A DNA stretch of 64,000 bases, from the NCBI RefSeq assembly GCF_017742995.1, contig NZ_CP072425.1:1550001-1614000 (forward strand), given 5' to 3'. Of this stretch, positions 37,736-46,180 are shown piece after piece; the stretch's first letter is position 1; each line of letters starts with the position of its first letter. Position numbers and translations under genes: made by a program. The DNA comes from Pseudoalteromonas viridis (GTDB lineage: Bacteria > Pseudomonadota > Gammaproteobacteria > Enterobacterales > Alteromonadaceae). The notes beneath the pieces were generated by a model, which saw only the letters and a program-made list of their open reading frames with translations, did no database searches and was not told the DNA's origin.

Positions 37736-38389
37736 TCACATGCTGCGACCACACCAGACTATCCGGCCTGCAATACCATGCTGCTGCGCATTGTCGGCAT
37801 GGATCTGCCAGGCCGGGTACTCAGGGTTATCACTCACAACGCTAATATGATCCCGATGCTGTTGTAAGCGCTTAGCCATCAGGCCATCTTCGGTTTGTAG
37901 TACAAATACGCCGCGCTTATTCGCGTCGCGCTGGCTTAAATCAACCAGCACCATGTCGCCGTGCTGTAAAGTTGGCAGCATACTGTCACCGCGGATAGTC
38001 ACAAACGCCAGTTGTTCACTGTGCACGCCCAGCTGAGTGCTAAGCCAGCGCTTATTCAGGGCAAACTGCTCTGTGATATCTTCACTGCCATTGATGCTAC
38101 CAAAACCGGCACTGGCTTCGACATCCAGCTTAGGCACCATCAGCATGTCCCCAGAGCCGCTCACTGCGGATTGTTCGACGGGCTGTTCGCCGGTCAGCAA
38201 CCAGTTTAAATCGATATTGAATAAACTATACAAATGTTCCAGATAAGCCACCGAGGGGCGGCTCAGGCCCCGGCAAATACGATAAATATGCGACGGAGAC
38301 TTGCCCGTGAGTAGCGCAAACTGGCGTTTATTGCCGGCGCTAAACTGGTCGATCAAGGTAGTAAATCGGCGTGAAAATGCTGTGCTCAT
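37736..38389 (-). CDS. CI/LexA-like repressor with S24 peptidase domain
   Basis: The 217-residue protein has an N-terminal helix-turn-helix (about 18-65) and a C-terminal S24 domain (about 85-210). The serine-lysine dyad is present as S136 (GDSMLPT) and K173 (LMAKRL), and an Ala94-Gly95 pair sits where such repressors are cut, so self-cleavage is possible. It is not canonical LexA, whose helix-turn-helix differs. No phage genes are near. It diverges from the metalloprotease lipoprotein gene; the shared 228-base gap contains several CTGT/ACAG dyads that may be its operators. Confidence 0.85.
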   Translation of the reverse strand: MSTAFSRRFTTLIDQFSAGNKRQFALLTGKSPSHIYRICRGLSRPSVAYLEHLYSLFNIDLNWLLTGEQPVEQSAVSGSGDMLMVPKLDVEASAGFGSINGSEDITEQFALNKRWLSTQLGVHSEQLAFVTIRGDSMLPTLQHGDMVLVDLSQRDANKRGVFVLQTEDGLMAKRLQQHRDHISVVSDNPEYPAWQIHADNAQQHGIAGRIVWCGRSM

Positions 38390-38446
38390 GACACCCCATA
38401 CAGGTTACAACGAAGAAAGAGGCTCAGGGTACTTGCCTCTTGCGTG

Positions 38447-38502
38447 ACTGTACAGCACAGGGAGTCCGATTGCGCAAAGTCTGTCCAGTGTGCACTGTAC
38501 GG
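38447..38502. promoter_or_regulatory. Candidate operators of the S24 repressor
   Basis: ACTGTACAG (38447-38455, containing the perfect palindrome CTGTACAG) and ACTGTACGG (38494-38502, next to CAGTG-tg-CACTG) are related copies 47 bases apart between the two divergent genes. A further CTGT-N6-ACAG dyad is at 38527-38540, just upstream of a TATAAT at 38560-38565 in front of the lipoprotein gene. Confidence 0.4.
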
Positions 38503-38617
38503 GTAACAAATTGCGACATTTTTAACCTGTGACATAACAGTTTACGGGCACAGCGTACCTATAATAAGCTAGGTGCTGTTGGATTTTTCAACGCCATAAG
38601 ATAATGGAGAAGGAACG

Positions 38618-39934
38618 ATGAATTATATTTTGAAGGGTCACTGGGCACTGGTGATCACACAGAGCGCGTTGACCGGGTGTTCAGGTGGTAGTGATGATAA
38701 CCCACCGGTGAATGAAACGCCGCAGTTACTGACAGTCTCAACACTCAGTGCTGGGGGCGGGGCACTGGAACCCGCAGAGGTAAAGGTGAGTAAGGGCAAA
38801 ACTGCTGAGTTTGTCGCGAAGCCCGAGGCGGGTTATGAGCTGACCGAGCTGAGTGGTTGCGCGGGCAAGCGCACTGGCGTGGCTTACAAGGTGGAGCAGG
38901 TCGAGCAAAAATGTCAGGTGACTGCACGTTTTTCGCCTATTCGTTACCGCCTGGATGCAACCGTCAGTCAGGGAGGGAATGTGGATACCAGCACTCAGCA
39001 GGTGGCTTATGGTAGTGCCGCTGAGTTTGTCTTCACACCCAACAGTGACTATATTTTGGAGCGCGTCGGAGGCTGTAATGGGGTGCGAACAGAAGGTCGT
39101 TATCGTATCCCTGAGGTGACGGAGTCCTGCACAGTGAGCGCATTGTTCTTACCTTATCTCCCCGACCCTGAGTCAGTAACGCGGATCCGCTTACCGGTCG
39201 TGGTGCATGTGCTGGATAATGGCCATTTTGAACTCAGCGATGAGCAGATCCTATCTCAGTTACGGGCGACCAATTTGCATTTTCGGGGCAAAAATAGTGC
39301 TGAAATTGAGACCATCCCCGAAACTTATACCCCCTTTGTTGCCGACACCGGGATCCAGTTTTATCTGGCCGACACAGATCCGGATGGTCAGCCTCACTCA
39401 GGGATCGTGAGGGTCGATGCCACGGCCAGTGTCTTTGCACTGGAAGGATACCCATTTGCCCGCAGCGATGCCGGCGGTTCCGACGCCTGGCCGACAGATC
39501 GCTATATTAATATCTGGGTGGGCATGTCACGCACCCGCTTTAATGAGCCTGTCCTTGCGGGCAGAGCCCATGTGCCGGGCAGTGCGCCCGAGTCCTCCAT
39601 TGGGGTGTCGATAGAGCAGGGGCTGTTCGGTACCATTGCACCAAGAGAGCCAAACTATGATCAGGGCAAAACCCTGACCCATGAGCTGGGTCATTTTCTG
39701 GGGCTGATTGGGCATACTAATCCTCCCTGGAACGACCAAAACACCCACCGTCATCTGAGCTGTGACGGACAAGAGCAGTCGGAATGTGTGAATGCGGATC
39801 TGACCATGAATTTTATGAGTACCAACGTTTATGACAATGGACAGAAAATGTTTTCACTGAGCCAAAGTCAGCTGATGCGTGCCTGGCTGGAAACGGGACC
39901 ACTACAAGCCTTGTATGTGAATAATCAGCCCTAA
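38618..39934 (+). CDS. Lipoprotein zinc metalloprotease, pappalysin (M43)-like
   Basis: The 438-residue protein has a lipoprotein signal with lipobox LTGC at residues 18-21, then two related beta-rich repeats of about 65 residues (about 38-105 and 110-175), each with a paired-cysteine GC ... C pattern, as in bacterial surface repeat domains. The catalytic domain (about 185-425) carries HELGHFLGLIGH at 355-366, the extended zinc motif HExxHxxGxxH of metzincins, and a Met-turn MNFM near 397-400. This fits M43-type pappalysin-like proteases. The substrate is unknown. It is divergent from the S24 repressor and ends beside the AraC gene with overlapping stops. Confidence 0.82.
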   Translation: MNYILKGHWALVITQSALTGCSGGSDDNPPVNETPQLLTVSTLSAGGGALEPAEVKVSKGKTAEFVAKPEAGYELTELSGCAGKRTGVAYKVEQVEQKCQVTARFSPIRYRLDATVSQGGNVDTSTQQVAYGSAAEFVFTPNSDYILERVGGCNGVRTEGRYRIPEVTESCTVSALFLPYLPDPESVTRIRLPVVVHVLDNGHFELSDEQILSQLRATNLHFRGKNSAEIETIPETYTPFVADTGIQFYLADTDPDGQPHSGIVRVDATASVFALEGYPFARSDAGGSDAWPTDRYINIWVGMSRTRFNEPVLAGRAHVPGSAPESSIGVSIEQGLFGTIAPREPNYDQGKTLTHELGHFLGLIGHTNPPWNDQNTHRHLSCDGQEQSECVNADLTMNFMSTNVYDNGQKMFSLSQSQLMRAWLETGPLQALYVNNQP

Positions 39935-40737
39935 CGTTTTAGGTACTGGCGGGGAGTCGTACCAAAGAACTTTTTAAACGCGCTGTTAAATGCCGAGCTG
40001 GATTCAAAACCCAGCTGCTGGGCGATGACCTGCTGGGTTTCACCGGCGGTGAGCATCTCTACCGCACGTAGCGCCCTGAGCTTTTGCTTCCACTGGCTAA
40101 AGCTCATGGCAAAGCTTTTATGAAACAGGCGATTCAGGGTTCTGGCCGATGCCCCCACCTGCTCACCCCACTGCTCAAGCGTGAGCGTGCAGCCCGGGTT
40201 AGCGTACAGTTCACTGACTATCGGCAGCAGTCGCTGATCATCCGCTTTGGGAATAAAAAACGCACTGGTGGGCGCCAGCTCCAGTCTGTCGATAAACACC
40301 TGGATAAAGCGCTCGGTTTTATCATCGAGCAGATAGTCTTCGGGCCAGGTGCAGATGGTCAGGATCATTTCTTTGAGCAGGGGATCAACCACCAGGGTTT
40401 TCGCCTGATCGCCCAAGATCTCTGCATACTTTTCATCGATATAGACACTGCGAAAATGTCCGCCATAGCGGCAGAAGGTTTCATGCTCCAGGTTGGGTGG
40501 GATCCACAACGCCTGCTGTGGCGGGATGACGAAGGTGCCCTGTGGCGTAAAAATGGTCATGACCGAATCGCTGATGTAAGTGATCTGCCCCCAGTGATGG
40601 CTATGCGCCCGTACGTGCTCATTGGCGGGCATTGTGGTAGGTCGGGGGAAGACGGGCCGGTCCAGTGTCTTACGTTTAAACCGGCTGGATACACTACGCC
40701 AGGAAGCATCTGTCCGATTTGATAAACTTTGTGTCAT
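39931..40737 (-). CDS. AraC-family transcriptional regulator
   Basis: The 268-residue protein has an N-terminal cupin-like sensing domain (HSHHWGQITYISDSVMTIF, then PPQQALWIPPNLEHET) and a C-terminal AraC double helix-turn-helix (about 165-265) with LTLEQWGEQVGASARTLNRLF and the closing SSAFNSAFKKFFGTTPRQY. It diverges from the MFS transporter gene with about 80 bases between, so it probably regulates that gene. Its stop overlaps the metalloprotease gene by four bases. Confidence 0.92.
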   Translation of the reverse strand: MTQSLSNRTDASWRSVSSRFKRKTLDRPVFPRPTTMPANEHVRAHSHHWGQITYISDSVMTIFTPQGTFVIPPQQALWIPPNLEHETFCRYGGHFRSVYIDEKYAEILGDQAKTLVVDPLLKEMILTICTWPEDYLLDDKTERFIQVFIDRLELAPTSAFFIPKADDQRLLPIVSELYANPGCTLTLEQWGEQVGASARTLNRLFHKSFAMSFSQWKQKLRALRAVEMLTAGETQQVIAQQLGFESSSAFNSAFKKFFGTTPRQYLKR

Positions 40738-40817
40738 GATTTCCCATATTAGCCAGCGTATCTAGCTCATATACTAACCGGGCTAATAACGGCAATCAAT
40801 GTGCTTAAGGACTGTGA

Positions 40818-41981
40818 ATGAAAAACCCAACCCGACTCTTTGTGCCTTCGCCAATGAGTTTTATGGTACTGGCGACCATCGTCATGGCAATGACGTTTTC
40901 TGCGTGGAATGCCTTACTCAATAACTTTGCGATTGAACAGGCCGCGTTCACCGGCGCCCACATCGGCATGTTACAGTCACTGCGTGAAGTGCCCGGATTC
41001 CTGGCGTTTACGGCGGTGTTTGTGTTGCTGGTGCTGAAGGAACAAACCTTTGCGCTGGTGAGCTTATGCTTGTTGTCAATCGGGGTCGCACTGACGGGAT
41101 TTTTCCCCAGCGTATATGGCCTGTATGCCACAACAGTACTGATGTCCATCGGCTTTCACTATTTTGAAACGCTCAATCAATCGCTGAGTCTGCAATGGTT
41201 TTCTAAGGAAGAAGCGCCTGAGCAATTAGGTCGACTGCTGTCGATTAAATCGATGGCCTCTTTGGTCACCTTTGGCCTGATCTGGGTGGCATTCACCTGG
41301 CTGGCCACCGATTATGTCTGGGTGTACTTACTATTTGGCGGTGCCGGACTGGCGCTGACGTTGTTTATGGCAGCAACACACCCGCAATTTGTTCAGCAGG
41401 CAACACAGCATAAGAAATTAATTCTGCGTAAGCAATATTCCCTGTATTACATTCTGACTTTTTTCTCCGGTGCCCGTCGACAGATCTTTATGGTGTTTGC
41501 TGGCTTTCTGATGGTCGAAAAGTTTGGCTTTGATGTGGCCGAGATCACCGCGCTGTATATGCTCAACCACGTTGTGAATATTTTCGTTGCCCCAAAAATC
41601 GGCCAGATGATCAATCGTATCGGTGAGCAAAAAGCACTGACCCTGGAATATTCAGGACTAATTTTGGTGTTTGTCGGATATGCACTGGTGGAGTCGGCTC
41701 AGCTGGCGGCGGTGCTGTATGTGGTCGACCATATCTTTTTTGCCATGGCCATTGCGCTGAAAACCTACTTCCAGAAAATTGCTCAGCCGGAGGACATTGC
41801 GGCTACTGCGGGCGTCAGCTTTACCATCAACCATATTGCCGCCGTGGTGATCCCGGCCAGCTTTGGCGTGGTGTGGCTGTATGATCAGTCTCTGGTGTTT
41901 TACTTTGGCGCAGCACTGGCTGGGTGTTCTTTGCTGCTGAGCCAGTTTATTACCCCGCATCTCAAAAAGGCGACGGCCTGA
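40818..41981 (+). CDS. MFS transporter
   Basis: The 387-residue protein is hydrophobic throughout, with about twelve membrane helices, and shows the general pattern of the major facilitator superfamily. No substrate-specific motif was recognised. It is divergent from an AraC regulator, a common pairing for inducible exporters or importers. It is shortened compared with sugar porters and is similar in size to drug/metabolite efflux members. A bidirectional terminator follows immediately. Confidence 0.8.
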   Translation: MKNPTRLFVPSPMSFMVLATIVMAMTFSAWNALLNNFAIEQAAFTGAHIGMLQSLREVPGFLAFTAVFVLLVLKEQTFALVSLCLLSIGVALTGFFPSVYGLYATTVLMSIGFHYFETLNQSLSLQWFSKEEAPEQLGRLLSIKSMASLVTFGLIWVAFTWLATDYVWVYLLFGGAGLALTLFMAATHPQFVQQATQHKKLILRKQYSLYYILTFFSGARRQIFMVFAGFLMVEKFGFDVAEITALYMLNHVVNIFVAPKIGQMINRIGEQKALTLEYSGLILVFVGYALVESAQLAAVLYVVDHIFFAMAIALKTYFQKIAQPEDIAATAGVSFTINHIAAVVIPASFGVVWLYDQSLVFYFGAALAGCSLLLSQFITPHLKKATA

Positions 41982-41982
41982 A

Positions 41983-42009
41983 AAAAGCCGCCCGGTGCGG
42001 GCGGCTTTT
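41983..42009. terminator. Bidirectional terminator between the MFS and GH97 genes
   Basis: AAAAGCCGCCC-ggtgc-GGGCGGCTTTT is a perfect GC-rich stem with A and T runs; it starts two bases after the MFS stop. Confidence 0.93.
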
Positions 42010-42019
42010 CATACGTGCT

Positions 42020-44077
42020 TTAAAGGGCCTTAAAGCGGATCGCGGTGCCGCCACTGGTGGCCAGCTTCAGCGTTAAGGTATCCTGTGCCGTGACAATCTG
42101 TTTTTGAATGCTCAGATCGTAGGGGTTGTGTTTCCATTCCGCCTTAGGACCATCCTGATAGATCTGGGCTTCGAAGCGCTGGCCTGGCTCAAGGAAGTCG
42201 AGCTTGACGTCAATGCTTCTGGCCTGCTCGTCGGTGATGGCCCCTAAATACCAGTCTTTACCTGAGTATTTGCCGCGTTTACGTTCTTTTCGGGCAAACA
42301 CCACATAGTCGCCTACCTCACCTGTCAGCGCGATACTCTGCTCCCAGTCTGCCGGCACGTCTTTGATAAACTGGAAGGCATCCGCTCTGGCCAGATAGTT
42401 TTCCGGCAAGTCGGCGGCCATTTGTACCGGGCTGTACAGTACCACATAAAGGGCTAGTTGTTTTGCCAGGGTGGTTTGTGGCCGGTTGGTTTTATCGCCC
42501 AGACCATTAAAACTCATGTCAAAAATGCCCGGGGTAAAGTCCATCGGACCGGACAACATACGGGTGTAGGCCAGCATAGTGGTGTGCTCGGGCGGATTCG
42601 GCGGGGTGCCCCAGGCGTTAAACTCCTGACCGCGCGCGCCTTCACGGGTTAGCCAGTTCGGGTAGGTGCGGCGCAATCCCGTATCCTTAATTGGCTCATG
42701 CGTATTAATGCTGATCTTATGTTTGGCCGCCAGTTTCACATTGTCCAGATATTCATTGACCATAAACTGGCCGTCGTGCCATTCAAAACGGGCATGGCCA
42801 CGTTCATCAATGCGTTTGATGTTGCCACCATCGGCCACGTAGCCGGTTTTCACCTGACGGACACCCGCTTTTTCGTACAGAGCAAAGGCATCTGCCACTT
42901 GGTCACGATAATTGCTGACATTCCCTGAGGTTTCGTGGTGACCTATCAGGCGAGCACCCACTTGTTCGCCATGTTTGGCAATGGCATCTAAATCGAAATC
43001 CGGATACGCCTCGGTAAAGCTGAATACATCACCATTATAGAACCAGTCGCCGTCCCAGCCAGTATTCCAGCCTTCCACCAGTACGCCATCAAAGCCATGC
43101 TCGGCGGCAAAGCTCAGATATTCTTTGGTGCGCTCTGTGGTTGCGCCATGTTTTTCACCGCTGCCCCAGGTGTTTTTGCCGATGTGCATGCCCCACCAAA
43201 TGCCGAGGTATTTACCCGGTTCGACCCAGGATACGTCGCCTAACTTATTAGGCTCATTAAGATTCAAGATCAGGCGGGAGTTGAGTAAGTCAGTGGCCTG
43301 TGCGCCCACCTGGATCGTTCGCCAGGGGGTGTTAAACTGGCCGTTGGTTTTTACCGCAATGCCATCTGACCAGGGCGTCAGGTCGCTGATAAACGTACCG
43401 GGGCGACGCTGGTTCAGGGTCATTGCAGCATAATCAACCAGTGCTGCTTCGTGAATACTGACGTGTACGCCATCTTTGTTCTTTAATGTGAACGGGGTAT
43501 GGACATGGGCTGCGTCATGAAGTGGGGTAGTTTTATACGTATACTCGTAACGGTTCCAGCCGCGGGCCGGGATCCACCAGGCGGTGGCTTTGTCGCTGTC
43601 AGCGACAGCAAACTCGGTCAGTTCCCGGGTAATATAACGGGCAGAATCGTGTGCAACCTCGTAGCGAAAACCAATGCCATCATCAAACACCCGCACTCTG
43701 AGCTGATATTGGGCTTGTTTTGACTGGCTATCAGCCAGAGTCACAACCAGCTCGTTGTGATGGTCGCGTATTTCTCGTGCTTCACCCCAGGGTTGTTGCC
43801 AGCGCTCATCTGCGCTGTTGCGTTGGGTGCTGCTGATAGTCAGGCCATCACGCAATGACGGTGCCCGGGCAAAATCAAAGCCCAGTCTGGAGGGGTTGAT
43901 CACCGCTTTATTGTTAAAGGTGACCTGGTAACTGGGTTGGCTATGATCATCGCTGATCTGAAAGGTCAGTTTACCATCGGGCGAGCTGACACTGTGTGTC
44001 GCAGCGTGTGTAGCACTGGTAAATAAACCGGCTACCAGGGTGGCGGCAATGCCTGTTGCACTGAAGACTAATCGCAT
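42020..44077 (-). CDS. GH97 family alpha-glucosidase
   Basis: The 685-residue exported protein has a signal peptide (MRLVFSATGIAATLVAGLFTSATHA) and the three GH97 parts: N-terminal beta-sandwich, (beta/alpha)8 barrel and C-terminal beta domain. Barrel segments VLVEGWNTGWDGDW, INTHEPIKDTGLRRTYPN and TREGARGQEFNAWG match the family, including the glutamates used for catalysis. At the place where retaining members carry a nucleophile aspartate, the sequence reads KTGYV with glycine, as in inverting SusB-type alpha-glucosidases. It is likely periplasmic and cleaves alpha-glucosides. No other starch-utilisation gene lies next to it. Confidence 0.92.
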   Translation of the reverse strand: MRLVFSATGIAATLVAGLFTSATHAATHSVSSPDGKLTFQISDDHSQPSYQVTFNNKAVINPSRLGFDFARAPSLRDGLTISSTQRNSADERWQQPWGEAREIRDHHNELVVTLADSQSKQAQYQLRVRVFDDGIGFRYEVAHDSARYITRELTEFAVADSDKATAWWIPARGWNRYEYTYKTTPLHDAAHVHTPFTLKNKDGVHVSIHEAALVDYAAMTLNQRRPGTFISDLTPWSDGIAVKTNGQFNTPWRTIQVGAQATDLLNSRLILNLNEPNKLGDVSWVEPGKYLGIWWGMHIGKNTWGSGEKHGATTERTKEYLSFAAEHGFDGVLVEGWNTGWDGDWFYNGDVFSFTEAYPDFDLDAIAKHGEQVGARLIGHHETSGNVSNYRDQVADAFALYEKAGVRQVKTGYVADGGNIKRIDERGHARFEWHDGQFMVNEYLDNVKLAAKHKISINTHEPIKDTGLRRTYPNWLTREGARGQEFNAWGTPPNPPEHTTMLAYTRMLSGPMDFTPGIFDMSFNGLGDKTNRPQTTLAKQLALYVVLYSPVQMAADLPENYLARADAFQFIKDVPADWEQSIALTGEVGDYVVFARKERKRGKYSGKDWYLGAITDEQARSIDVKLDFLEPGQRFEAQIYQDGPKAEWKHNPYDLSIQKQIVTAQDTLTLKLATSGGTAIRFKAL

Positions 44078-44249
44078 AAACTATCTCGGTTGCAAATGTG
44101 AGTGAGCGTTTAGCATACTGTTATCCTTCACGGGGGATGAACTGTCTGCATACGTATTCAGTTTGAAAATGCGATGAATGGAAACTAACAGTCGTCCGGT
44201 CTACATCTGTGGCCTATACTAAACCCAGACCGCAAGGAGCTTTTAGGCA

Positions 44250-44912
44250 ATGATTCAATTAAAACATATTCTTAGTTTGTCGGTGACTGCCTTGTTGCTG
44301 GCTGCAACCAGCGCAGTGGCCGGGCAGCTTTCGGTACAGGTGCTGGATAATCAAGGCCAGGCGCTGCCAGGGGCCGCGGTGTGGTTAACTGGTCAGGGTC
44401 TGGCAGACGACGCCGAGGTCCTTAAGCGCAGTTATAAAATGGGCCAAAAAAACCGGGCGTTTACACCACACCTGCTGATTGTGCCCAAACAAGCGCAAGT
44501 GTCCTTTCCTAACTATGATTCGATTTTGCACCATGTTTACTCGTTCTCCCCCGCAAAAACCTTCGAGTTTAAGCTTTACCGCGACCAGCCGCAGGCGCTG
44601 ACCTTTGCAGCGACCGGCGCCGTTGAGTTGGGATGTAATATCCATGACTGGATGCTGGGGTATATTCTGGTGGTTGATTCAACCCATTTTGCCGTGACGG
44701 ATGCACAGGGCAAGGCGCAAATCTCATTACCTGCCGGGCAGCTCAACAATGTTGAGTTGAAAGTCTGGCATGAAGGGTTTGTTGATCTCGACAAGCCGCA
44801 AAGTGAGCGGTTGTCGGCAGTCAAAGCGGGCGAGCAACTTAAAGTGCAACTGCGCCAGGCGCTCGGCATGTTCCAGGACGATTTCAGCGATGAGTTTGAT
44901 GACTATGAATAA
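44250..44912 (+). CDS. Periplasmic cupredoxin-like protein (methylamine-utilization-protein type)
   Basis: The 220-residue exported protein has a signal peptide (to about residue 24, AVAG), a Cna-B-like opening LSVQVLDNQGQALPGAAVWL, and an embedded cupredoxin fold. Copper ligands appear complete: histidine in LHHVYSFS and C-x2-H-x2-M in GCNIHDWMLGY. The rest forms a second beta-domain (about 150-205) and an acidic tail. Related proteins are annotated as methylamine utilization proteins, but no methylamine genes are nearby, so that role is doubtful. The next gene overlaps its end by eight bases and encodes an outer-membrane barrel. Confidence 0.8.
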   Translation: MIQLKHILSLSVTALLLAATSAVAGQLSVQVLDNQGQALPGAAVWLTGQGLADDAEVLKRSYKMGQKNRAFTPHLLIVPKQAQVSFPNYDSILHHVYSFSPAKTFEFKLYRDQPQALTFAATGAVELGCNIHDWMLGYILVVDSTHFAVTDAQGKAQISLPAGQLNNVELKVWHEGFVDLDKPQSERLSAVKAGEQLKVQLRQALGMFQDDFSDEFDDYE

Positions 44913-46155
44913 ATCACTTCACTGGCTGACACTGGCAAGTCTCAGTATATTGTTCAGTGCGGCGGCACAGGCAAACACTGTTCAGTACAAGGGCGTGCTT
45001 CAGGCAAGCTGGCAAAGCAACAGTAAATATGCCGCCTGGTATAACCGGGGCGTATCCGTTAATCGTTTTGGTACTGAGTCGGAGCGGCTGAATCTCAGCA
45101 GAGCAGCAATTGACTTGCGCACGGAGCTCGGCAGCACCTGGTCACTACTGGCCAGTGCACAATATGTGCCTGATCCGGATAGTAAACTGGGTTTTACCGA
45201 GCTGTTTGCTCAGTACCATACTCTGAATAAAGGGCCCAGGCAGTGGCAGGCGCGCTTTGGCGGTTTTTATCCGCGAATGTCGCTGGAAAATCCGGATATC
45301 GGCTGGTCGTCTCCCTACAATTACAGTTACAGCGCCATCAATGCCTGGCTTGGCGAAGAGATCCGCACCTTTGGTACAGAAGTGAGTTTTAAGCACAGTG
45401 ATAACCGATTGTCGCGACGCCAGCGTACAGGCCACAACTGGGAGCTGGTTGGGGCCTTGTATAAGGGCAATGATCCGGCCGGGACTTTGCTGGCCTGGCG
45501 TGGCTGGGCCGTGCACGATAGGCAAAGTGTGTTCAACGAAGCCATTGCGTTTGCGCCCATTAATGCCCTAAACGCGCCGCCGTTGGCGAAACAGGCGTGG
45601 CGTACGGAGCCCTTTACTGAGGTGGATGGTCGGTTTGGCTATTACCTTGGTGCGCACTGGGATTATCAGAAGCGTCATACGCTACGCCTGTACTGGTACG
45701 ACAATAACGGCGACCCGAGTGTACTAAACTACCACACCGGACAATATGCCTGGGATACCAAATTTTACAGTGCGGCTTACCGCTTCAAGATCACTCGCTC
45801 AACACACCTTGTGATGCAGGCTATGGCCGGTAATACCGCGATGGGCAAGCGCCGTGGGGTGGATAACGACTTTAGCAGCCAGTTTATTCTGCTGACCCAC
45901 AAATGGCAGGATTACCGTGTCAGTGGACGGGTAGAGCAGTTTGATGTCAAAGACAGAGACTTCTGGGATTTTGATCCGAACACCAGCGAGGGAGGTGCGG
46001 TGACGCTGACAGGTCGCTGGCAGCTAAGCGAGCACTGGCATGTCGGAATGGAATTTCAATATCTGGAGTCTAAGGTGGCAAACCGCGCCGATTTTACTGT
46101 ACCAACGCGGCAAATTGAACAACTGTGGCGCGCCAGTGCTGAGCTGCGCTTTTAA
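44905..46155 (+). CDS. Outer-membrane beta-barrel protein paired with the cupredoxin
   Basis: The 416-residue protein has a signal peptide (MNKSLHWLTLASLSILFSAAAQA) and a pattern of alternating hydrophobic/aromatic strands ending in a C-terminal phenylalanine (SAELRF), typical of outer-membrane barrels. I see no specific porin motif. The ATG at 44905 gives a clean signal peptide; ATGs at 44890 and 44899 are in the same frame. It is translationally coupled to the cupredoxin gene, suggesting the two act together at the cell envelope. The frame from 44770 is an artefact of overlap. Confidence 0.75.
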   Translation: MNKSLHWLTLASLSILFSAAAQANTVQYKGVLQASWQSNSKYAAWYNRGVSVNRFGTESERLNLSRAAIDLRTELGSTWSLLASAQYVPDPDSKLGFTELFAQYHTLNKGPRQWQARFGGFYPRMSLENPDIGWSSPYNYSYSAINAWLGEEIRTFGTEVSFKHSDNRLSRRQRTGHNWELVGALYKGNDPAGTLLAWRGWAVHDRQSVFNEAIAFAPINALNAPPLAKQAWRTEPFTEVDGRFGYYLGAHWDYQKRHTLRLYWYDNNGDPSVLNYHTGQYAWDTKFYSAAYRFKITRSTHLVMQAMAGNTAMGKRRGVDNDFSSQFILLTHKWQDYRVSGRVEQFDVKDRDFWDFDPNTSEGGAVTLTGRWQLSEHWHVGMEFQYLESKVANRADFTVPTRQIEQLWRASAELRF

Positions 46156-46180
46156 CCGCGCAGCCCAAACCTGGTCAAAG

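Noticed and set aside
38440-38545. Possible LexA SOS boxes
   Set aside because: CTGT and ACAG arms are present, but the spacers are not eight bases as in the gammaproteobacterial LexA box; they are reported instead as possible sites of the adjacent S24 repressor.
44770-44904. Extended N terminus of the barrel protein
   Set aside because: These codons overlap the cupredoxin gene in another frame and hide a clean signal peptide that begins at 44905.
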